Below, piece after piece: positions 7,087 to 11,654 of a stretch of DNA of 11,654 nucleotides. A program made the position numbers and the translations under genes. The DNA is taken from assembly GCA_964534355.1 (NCBI GenBank), contig CAZHNZ010000124.1, forward strand, positions 1 to 11,654, given 5' to 3'. The number at the start of each line of letters is the position of its first letter. The first letter of the stretch is position 1. Origin of the DNA: CAXXIC01 sp964534355. Lineage in GTDB: Bacteria; Bacteroidota; Bacteroidia; Bacteroidales; UBA7332. Under the pieces are notes generated by a model. It was not told where the DNA came from, did no database searches, and saw only the letters and a program-made list of their open reading frames with translations.

Positions 7087-7500
7087 TTATAATTTAAGTT
7101 TGAAGGAAAAGCGTTTTTCAAATTTTCCCTTATTCAGAAAAAGTAACAGATAATATATTGAAAGAGTGAGCAACGAAACCATTGCAGCGGGAATCTCATT
7201 CAGTCCAAACCAAGAGCAGAGAACCAGCGAAGCAATTATCAGCACAACAGGCAACATATAAGCCCATAAGGCCGCAGACAATCCCAAAGACTTCTCACCC
7301 ACTATTTGCACGGGCTGACCAATAGCCGGTTTCTCGCCGGTGTGGTGTATTTCTATGATTTTTTCGGAAGTATCTGATACAGAACAGGCCGAATGGGCAT
7401 GACAATCTGCACAGGCAGATAATTGAGTAATGCGCACCCGAACTACTTCATTCGAAACAGATTCTACAAACCCTGAACGGCAACTGATTTCATTCTTCAT
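7087..7500 (-). CDS. rseC: RseC/SoxR-reducing-system family membrane protein
   Basis: This 137-residue protein of the RseC/MucC family is the usual first gene of Bacteroidota rnf operons. The N-terminal cytoplasmic half carries a cysteine set, ACADCHAHSAC (29-39, with C30, C33 and C39), plus C7. Two adjacent hydrophobic segments (about 74-95 and 99-120) follow, and the tail is basic. In Proteobacteria, RseC acts with the Rnf-like Rsx system in keeping SoxR reduced and modulates sigma-E; whether either role exists here is unknown. The cysteines suggest a redox or metal-binding function tied to Rnf. A promoter-like -7 box lies just upstream, making this the head of the operon, and 11 bases separate it from rnfB. 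Confidence 0.88.
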   Translation of the reverse strand: MKNEISCRSGFVESVSNEVVRVRITQLSACADCHAHSACSVSDTSEKIIEIHHTGEKPAIGQPVQIVGEKSLGLSAALWAYMLPVVLIIASLVLCSWFGLNEIPAAMVSLLTLSIYYLLLFLNKGKFEKRFSFKLKL

Positions 7501-7526
7501 TTTGCTATCTGAACATTACAATTGCG

Positions 7527-7534
7527 CAAAGATA
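7527..7534 (-). promoter_or_regulatory. Probable -7 promoter box of the rnf operon
   Basis: The minus strand reads TATCTTTG, matching the Bacteroidota -7 consensus TAnnTTTG, and places transcription start about 20 bases before the rseC ATG. No matching TTTG -33 box is seen at the usual spacing, so only half of the promoter is supported. Confidence 0.5.
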
Positions 7535-7576
7535 ACCAAATTTTAATTATCTCTCTGTTTGAAGCTTTTAGAAATG

Positions 7577-7603
7577 AAAAAAGAGCAACAAATTGTTGCT
7601 CTT
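7577..7603 (-). terminator. Intrinsic terminator of the 55-codon gene
   Basis: AAGAGCAACAA (7581-7591) and TTGTTGCTCTT (7593-7603) are perfect complements around one base, in practice a 9-10 bp stem with a small loop. On the minus strand the stem runs straight into six T residues, a good intrinsic terminator 7 bases after the stop of the small gene at 7611-7778. It also insulates the rnf promoter from read-through. The plus-strand side has only a CCTTTT tract and is weaker. Confidence 0.75.
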
Positions 7604-7610
7604 CCTTTTG

Positions 7611-7778
7611 TTAATTCATAAAATAATCCGCTCTTTCGCCGTTTATCAGGCTTGGGGAACAATAAGATCCCGCAAATTGGAGGATTAAATCCAACGTTCT
7701 TTTGTCCGGTTGCTTGTCCGGTTGTTTGTTCGGTTTTAATTTTGTCGTTGGGGTAGTCGTTGTAGAGATTTTTTTCAT
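7611..7778 (-). CDS. Small conserved-looking hypothetical protein, 55 aa
   Basis: This is an open frame of 55 codons that begins with ATG at 7778 and ends with TAA at 7613-7611. The first 28 residues are Lys/Thr/Pro-rich and basic, beginning MKKISTTTTPTTKLK. They include a tandem unit, PNK-QPDK-QPDK (16-26), encoded by three 12-base direct repeats at 7702-7737. The C-terminal half looks folded: RTLDLILQFAGSY (27-39), then a loop, and it ends ADYFMN. There is no signal peptide or membrane segment. A strong terminator lies 7 bases downstream, which supports real transcription. A weak -7-like box, TAAATTTG, lies at 7963-7956 on the minus strand. No Shine-Dalgarno sequence is present. The layout of a basic Thr/Pro leader, a short LxxILxFA..Y helix and a terminal hydrophobic-Asn end recalls small uncharacterised proteins I associate from memory with Bacteroidales genomes. 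The function is unknown, and a decayed or non-translated transcript is the alternative. Confidence 0.6.
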   Translation of the reverse strand: MKKISTTTTPTTKLKPNKQPDKQPDKRTLDLILQFAGSYCSPSLINGERADYFMN

Positions 7779-7792
7779 AGGCAGGGTTGGGG

Positions 7793-7915
7793 AATTAATA
7801 ATTAAGAATTAATAATTAATAATTGGGGATATGCAATTTTTGATTCATAATTTATCTTTCGTAATTCATAATGCATAATTCATAATTTATAATTCGCAAT
7901 GCACAATTTGTAGTT
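7793..7915. repeat. AT-rich patch of short degenerate direct repeats
   Basis: Two sub-blocks are visible. AATTAATAATT occurs at 7793, 7807 and 7814. ATTCATAAT occurs at 7843, 7864 and 7878; the copies at 7843 and 7878 extend identically to 13 bases (ATTCATAATTTAT), and related half-units continue to 7915. The patch lies directly upstream of the 55-codon minus-strand gene and would be in its leader or promoter region. It carries no open frame. It may be a simple-sequence intergenic element of the type scattered in Bacteroidales chromosomes; that attribution is from memory. Confidence 0.6.
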
Positions 7916-8198
7916 CGGAAAATATAGATTTTATTCTCTTATTTTAGACCTGTTACAAATTTAAAACGGCTTGATTTCCTTTTTATTATCAGACAAAGTG
8001 AATATTTTGTGTTAAGAATAAAAAACGGGTTAGTTTGGTATTGTTGCAATATAAACGAAATAGTGTACCTGCTGTTTACATATCACCTATCAATTTACAA
8101 TGATAATAAAATAACTGATTGTCAGGCAAATATACTATAAAATCAAGCAAATGAATGAATATTTTTGGTCTAAAAAGCGTTGTTTTAAAATTTTTCAC
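7916..8198. other. Intergenic stretch without a recognisable gene
   Basis: This A/T-rich stretch has stops in all frames at short intervals and no RNA gene that I recognise. Two minus-strand matches to TAnnTTTG occur, at 7963-7956 (TAAATTTG) and 8134-8127 (TATATTTG). Neither has a TTTG box at normal distance. They could drive the small gene at 7611-7778 but are expected by chance in such sequence. Confidence 0.4.
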
Positions 8199-8206
8199 TA
8201 ATTTTG
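8199..8206 (+). promoter_or_regulatory. Probable -7 promoter box for serine palmitoyltransferase
   Basis: TAATTTTG followed by CC fits the Bacteroidota -7 consensus TAnnTTTG and is almost identical to the box before the aconitase gene (9918-9925). It predicts a start near 8211 and a leader of about 255 bases. No good TTTG -33 box is seen; GTTG lies 16 bases upstream, closer than normal. Confidence 0.5.
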
Positions 8207-8466
8207 CCGGTCGAAATTCTATTCCGGAATTCAAAATGAGCCATAATACCCTGTATTCTGCCTTTAAAAATTAAATTTCCGGATTGGCAAATCGACCGGG
8301 AGCGAATTTTTGTCTGTTACATATATTATAATGTAAGATGCACAAATAAGCCCATAATTATCATGCAAAACTAAGTATTGAATTGTAGCAATTAGAATTG
8401 AAACATTCGAGAGTGCAACAGTGCTTGGTGTTTTTCATTTAATGTAAAGAAAATAGAAAGCAACAA
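8207..8466 (+). promoter_or_regulatory. Long, possibly structured leader of the palmitoyltransferase gene
   Basis: This is a 260-base stretch between the likely promoter and the gene. It contains two nested inverted repeats: CCGGTCGA (8207-8214) with TCGACCGG (8292-8299), and TCCGGAA (8223-8229) with TTCCGGA (8277-8283). The strands between them are 8 bases on each side. The apical loop holds a 12-codon frame starting ATGAGC and ending TAA (8236-8274; peptide MSHNTLYSAFKN). A second small inverted repeat, TTACAT/ATGTAA, lies at 8317-8336. The first bases of the outer arm may lie upstream of the transcription start, in which case it would be a DNA element instead. I recognise no known riboswitch here. 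The remainder to 8466 is A/T-rich and shows nothing else. Confidence 0.35.
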
Positions 8467-9651
8467 ATGAAATTACTTCAACAAAAATTAGCCGAATACG
8501 ATGCCCCACAAAAGGCTAAAGATTTAGGTGTTTATCCCTATTTTCGTAAAATTGAAAGTGATCAGGATACTGAGGTCGTCATCAGCGGCAAGAAGGTATT
8601 GATGTTTGGCTCAAACAGTTATTTGGGTCTGACGAATCACCCTAAAATCAAAGAAGCAGCCATTGCGGCAGTCAAAAAGTATGGTACCGGATGTGCCGGT
8701 TCCCGTTTTCTGAACGGTACTCTTGACATACACGTAGAACTCGAAGAAAGATTGGCCAAATTTGTAGGTAAAGAAGAGGCAATTGTTTATTCTACCGGCT
8801 TTCAGGTCAATGCAGGAGTTGTATCCTGCCTCACCGGTCGCAACGATTATATTCTGTGGGATGAGTACGACCACGCTTCTATTATAGAAGGTCGCCGTCT
8901 CTCTTTCTCAAACTCGGTTAAGTTTAAGCACAACGATATGGAATCGTTGGAGAAAGCTCTCGAAAAATGCGAAGAAGACAAACTGAAACTCATCGTTGTT
9001 GATGGCGTATTCAGCATGGAAGGAGATCAGTCGCCACTGACCGAGATTGTACCACTTGCCCAAAAATACAAAGCTGCTATAATGGTGGATGAGGCGCACA
9101 GCCTCGGGGTTTTTGGCAAAAACGGACAAGGTTTGTGTCACGAACGCGGTGTAACTGACGATGTGGATTTGATTATGGGTACATTTAGCAAATCATTTGC
9201 CTCATTGGGTGGTTTTATCGCCACAGATAAGGTTACGGCCAACTATTTACGTCACAATTCCCGTTCTTATATATTTAGCGCCAGCATCACCCCATCGTCC
9301 ACAGCGGCTGTTATGGCTGCGTTAGACATTATGGAATCTGAGCCAGAACGTATAGCCAATCTGTGGGAACTGACCCACTATGCCCTGGATGGATTCCGCA
9401 GAATCGGATGCGAGATAGGCCACACCACCACACCTATTATACCGTTGTATGTTCGCGACAATGACAAAACATTTATGGTGACTCACCTTCTCTTCAATGA
9501 GGGAATTTTTGTGAATCCGGTAGTTTCTCCGGCTGTTGCGCCCAACGATACATTGATCCGGTTCTCGTTGATGGCTACTCACACCAAAGCTCAACTTGAT
9601 TATGCCTTCGAAAAAATTGAAAAATGTTTCAAACAATTGGGTATTATCTGA
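8467..9651 (+). CDS. spt: Serine palmitoyltransferase (bacterial soluble type)
   Basis: This PLP enzyme of the alpha-oxoamine synthase family condenses L-serine with a long-chain acyl-CoA to 3-ketosphinganine, the entry step of Bacteroidales sphingolipid synthesis, in the cytosol. It has 394 residues, the same length I recall for the Bacteroides enzyme, which it resembles closely along its length. PLP-site residues are visible: H136 in YDHASI (ring stacking), D208 and H211 in VDEAHSLG, and the Schiff-base lysine K242 in GTFSKSFASLGGF. The GCAGSRFLNGT segment (75-85) and FSMEGD (182-187) are family hallmarks. Related enzymes (2-amino-3-ketobutyrate CoA ligase, 8-amino-7-oxononanoate synthase) share the fold. 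The N-terminus LLQQKLAEYDAPQKAKDLGVYPYF favours the palmitoyltransferase. The ATG at 8467 lacks a Shine-Dalgarno sequence. The gene is monocistronic, with a long leader and a strong terminator. Confidence 0.88.
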   Translation: MKLLQQKLAEYDAPQKAKDLGVYPYFRKIESDQDTEVVISGKKVLMFGSNSYLGLTNHPKIKEAAIAAVKKYGTGCAGSRFLNGTLDIHVELEERLAKFVGKEEAIVYSTGFQVNAGVVSCLTGRNDYILWDEYDHASIIEGRRLSFSNSVKFKHNDMESLEKALEKCEEDKLKLIVVDGVFSMEGDQSPLTEIVPLAQKYKAAIMVDEAHSLGVFGKNGQGLCHERGVTDDVDLIMGTFSKSFASLGGFIATDKVTANYLRHNSRSYIFSASITPSSTAAVMAALDIMESEPERIANLWELTHYALDGFRRIGCEIGHTTTPIIPLYVRDNDKTFMVTHLLFNEGIFVNPVVSPAVAPNDTLIRFSLMATHTKAQLDYAFEKIEKCFKQLGII

Positions 9652-9676
9652 TTTCGATTTACTCATTCTACCATAC

Positions 9677-9712
9677 AAAGAGGTTGTCTGTACAGACAGC
9701 CTCTTTTTTTTT
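9677..9712 (+). terminator. Strong intrinsic terminator after spt
   Basis: The arms at 9677-9691 and 9692-9706 are complementary at 14 of 15 positions, the remaining one being a G-U pair. The core is AGGTTGTCTG with CAGACAGCCT, and nine T residues follow at 9704-9712. It lies 25 bases after the spt stop and separates it from the aconitase gene. The symmetric A-run at its left could let it work in reverse, but no minus-strand gene ends here. Confidence 0.93.
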
Positions 9713-9874
9713 GTCGTTTTCCTTATTTTTCAACAAATCAGCAAAAATTTGTTTGAAGTCAGAACATTTTAACCATCAGTTATGTTAAAATTGATACATA
9801 ATCACATTATTATAGTTTCTCATTCCGGTTTTGCGATCAACGCCACCCACCAGGAATAAAAAAGCGATCGACAT

Positions 9875-9891
9875 TCTAATTTAGAATTAGA
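9875..9891. repeat. Inverted repeat upstream of the aconitase promoter
   Basis: TCTAATT (9875-9881) and AATTAGA (9885-9891) are perfect complements around TAG. The 17-base palindrome ends 26 bases before the -7 box at 9918, so it would sit just upstream of the -33 region. That is a typical place for an activator or repressor site. The A/T content makes chance possible. Confidence 0.35.
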
Positions 9892-9917
9892 TTGGACTGT
9901 TTTTCTAATAAATTGAT

Positions 9918-9925
9918 TAATTTTG
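9918..9925 (+). promoter_or_regulatory. Probable -7 promoter box for aconitase
   Basis: TAATTTTG followed by CC matches TAnnTTTG and the box in front of spt. It predicts a start near 9931 and a leader of about 23 bases. A TTGG lies 22 bases upstream as a poor -33 candidate. The rest of the 241-base gap from 9713 shows only a small AACAAAT/ATTTGTT inverted repeat (9732-9753). Confidence 0.5.
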
Positions 9926-9953
9926 CCATTACATACTATAAAACTGTAAGACG

Positions 9954-11654
9954 ATGAAAGAAGTATTCGACCTCGAAATGATTAAAAAGATTTATCTTGC
10001 CTATCCCGAAAAAATAAGCCGTGCGAAGAGTCTTCTGCAAAGACCGTTGACGCTCAGCGAAAAAATCCTGTACGCCCACCTGTTCGATCAAGCAGAACTG
10101 AAATCTTTTGAGCGTGCGGTCGATTATGTAAACTTTGCGCCCGACCGCGTGGCCATGCAGGATGCTACCGCGCAGATGGCACTTTTACAATTTATGAATT
10201 CGGGCAAACCCACAACAGCTGTGCCTTCTACGGTACATTGCGATCACCTGATTACCGCAGAGGTAAATGCCGGTGTGGATATGGCTTTTGCTGAAAACAC
10301 CAACAAAGAGGTCTATGATTTTCTTCGATCCGTTTCATCCAAATATGGTATTGGTTTCTGGAAACCGGGTGCAGGTATAATACATCAGGTTGTACTCGAG
10401 AATTATGCTTTCCCCGGTGGAATGATGGTGGGAACCGACTCGCACACACCAAATGCCGGTGGTTTGGGCATGATTGCCATTGGCGTAGGTGGTGCCGATG
10501 CCGTGGATGTAATGGCCGGCATGGCGTGGGAACTTAAAATGCCGAAATTGATCGGTGTAAAACTGACCGGCAAACTAAATGGCTGGGCGTCACCCAAGGA
10601 TGTTATTTTGAAACTGGCCGGCATTCTGACCGTAAAAGGCGGAACCAATGCCATCATCGAATATTTTGGTGAAGGAACGGAATCCTTATCCGCTACCGGA
10701 AAAGCCACCATTTGCAATATGGGGGCAGAAGTAGGTGCCACCACATCTTTGTTTCCTTACGATACTAAAATAGCACAATACCTGATGGCTACCGGTCGCG
10801 AAGAGATTGCTCTGGCGGCCAACCAAATTGCCACCTGCCTGCAGCCCGATCCCGAAGCAGTGGCACAGCCTGAGAAATTTTACGACCGGGTCATCGAAAT
10901 AGATTTATCAGCTCTGGAGCCTTACATCAACGGACCATTTACCCCCGATGCGGCCTATTCCATTTCTGAATTTGTAAAAATAGTAAAAGAGAACAACTAC
11001 CCTCAGGCGATGGAGGTCGGGCTGATTGGCTCGTGCACCAACTCATCGTACGAAGATATGAGCCGGGCCGCATCTGTTGCCCGTCAGGCTGCTGCGAAAG
11101 ATCTCGAAGTGAAGGCTCAATTCATTATCAATCCCGGATCAGAACAGGTAAGATATACCGCCCAAAGAGACGGTGTGCTGACAGACCTTGAGCAGATAGG
11201 CGGTGTGGTAATGGCCAATGCCTGTGGACCTTGTATCGGACAGTGGAAAAGAAAAACCGATACCCCTGAGCGCGCCAATTCTATCGTCACTTCATTCAAC
11301 CGTAATTTTGCCAAACGCAACGATGGCAATCCCAATACCTACGCATTTGTAGCATCGCCGGAGCTCACCACTGCACTCACCATTGCCGGTGACCTGTGCT
11401 TTAATCCGCTCACAGATACATTGATCAACAAAAAAGGGGAAGCCGTAATGCTGGACATACCTACCGGTGATGAATTGCCGGTAAATGGCTATGCCGTAGA
11501 AGATGCCGGATATGTGGCACCTGCGCCCAACGGATCGGGTATTGACGTAATTATTCACCCGGAATCGACCCGACTACAAAAACTCGCACCTTTCGGAGCC
11601 TGGGACGGAAACAATTACGAAGGATTAAAACTACTGATAAAAGCAAAGGGCAAG
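9954..11654 (+). CDS. acn: Aconitate hydratase, mitochondrial type (3' end outside window)
   Basis: Aconitase interconverts citrate and isocitrate through cis-aconitate in the TCA/glutamate pathway using a 4Fe-4S cluster in the cytosol. The frame is open without interruption for 567 codons to the last base of the window. Family members have about 750 residues, so roughly the last 180, including the swivel domain, are missing by the window cut and not by mutation. The cluster ligands are visible: Cys361 in GSCTNSSYED, and Cys424 and Cys427 in NACGPCIGQW. The spacing of 63 and 66 residues is the same as Cys385/448/451 of mitochondrial aconitase. Substrate-site motifs such as VPSTVHCDHL, GTDSHTPNAGGLG and SFNRNFAKRNDGN are intact. 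The ATG at 9954 has no Shine-Dalgarno sequence. It is separated from spt by a terminator and its own promoter. In Bacteroides the isocitrate dehydrogenase and citrate synthase genes often follow this gene. Confidence 0.96.
   Translation, partial: MKEVFDLEMIKKIYLAYPEKISRAKSLLQRPLTLSEKILYAHLFDQAELKSFERAVDYVNFAPDRVAMQDATAQMALLQFMNSGKPTTAVPSTVHCDHLITAEVNAGVDMAFAENTNKEVYDFLRSVSSKYGIGFWKPGAGIIHQVVLENYAFPGGMMVGTDSHTPNAGGLGMIAIGVGGADAVDVMAGMAWELKMPKLIGVKLTGKLNGWASPKDVILKLAGILTVKGGTNAIIEYFGEGTESLSATGKATICNMGAEVGATTSLFPYDTKIAQYLMATGREEIALAANQIATCLQPDPEAVAQPEKFYDRVIEIDLSALEPYINGPFTPDAAYSISEFVKIVKENNYPQAMEVGLIGSCTNSSYEDMSRAASVARQAAAKDLEVKAQFIINPGSEQVRYTAQRDGVLTDLEQIGGVVMANACGPCIGQWKRKTDTPERANSIVTSFNRNFAKRNDGNPNTYAFVASPELTTALTIAGDLCFNPLTDTLINKKGEAVMLDIPTGDELPVNGYAVEDAGYVAPAPNGSGIDVIIHPESTRLQKLAPFGAWDGNNYEGLKLLIKAKGK

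Noticed and set aside
8127..8134. Minus-strand promoter for the small gene
   Set aside because: It matches only the eight-base -7 consensus and has no -33 box. A second equal match lies at 7956-7963, so neither can be preferred.
8236..8274. 12-codon leader peptide gene as a separate CDS
   Set aside because: The length is expected by chance and there is no ribosome-binding evidence. It is kept only as part of the leader description.
7600..8466. CRISPR array, tRNA or mobile-element end in the large gene-poor stretch
   Set aside because: The repeats are short, degenerate and lack spacers of constant length. No cloverleaf, transposase fragment or terminal inverted repeat with target duplication was found.

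Overview
The window looks like a chromosomal segment from a Bacteroidales bacterium (phylum Bacteroidota). Four things point that way: an rseC-rnfBCDGEA gene order, a soluble serine palmitoyltransferase of the Bacteroides type, -7 promoter boxes of the Bacteroidota form TAnnTTTG, and starts that mostly lack Shine-Dalgarno sequences. The species cannot be named from this sequence alone; a Bacteroides/Parabacteroides/Paludibacter-type relative fits.

Layout: (1) 74-1162 (+) is a cytosolic response-regulator/histidine-kinase fusion, A/T-rich compared with the rest. It converges on (2) 1181-1774 (-), a flavodoxin-fold NAD(P)H:quinone reductase-like protein. (3) 2003-7500 (-) is a complete Rnf operon, transcribed rseC, rnfB, rnfC, rnfD, rnfG, rnfE, rnfA. 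It encodes the membrane ferredoxin:NAD+ oxidoreductase that couples low-potential electron transfer to Na+ or H+ export. (4) 7501-8466 has no long gene. It holds the operon promoter, a terminator, a 55-codon small gene on the minus strand that is easily missed, an AT-rich repeat patch, and a promoter with a long, possibly folded leader for the next gene. (5) 8467-9651 (+) is serine palmitoyltransferase, the first step of bacterial sphingolipid synthesis, closed by a strong intrinsic terminator. (6) 9954 to the window edge (+) is a mitochondrial-type aconitase with its own promoter, cut by the window end after 567 codons.

How it fits together: the Rnf subunits form one machine. RnfB takes electrons from ferredoxin, RnfC handles NAD(H), RnfD and RnfG carry flavin, RnfA and RnfE form the ion-path core, and RseC is the usual small membrane companion. 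The quinone reductase may belong to the same redox setting but is separated by 228 bases. Serine palmitoyltransferase and aconitase are independently transcribed housekeeping or lineage-specific metabolic genes.

The most unusual material is in 7501-8466: the small gene with an in-frame 12-base tandem repeat and its own terminator, the repeat patch upstream of it, and the nested inverted repeats in the serine palmitoyltransferase leader. Nothing here amounts to a clear new defence or mobile system; most of the window is ordinary core genome.
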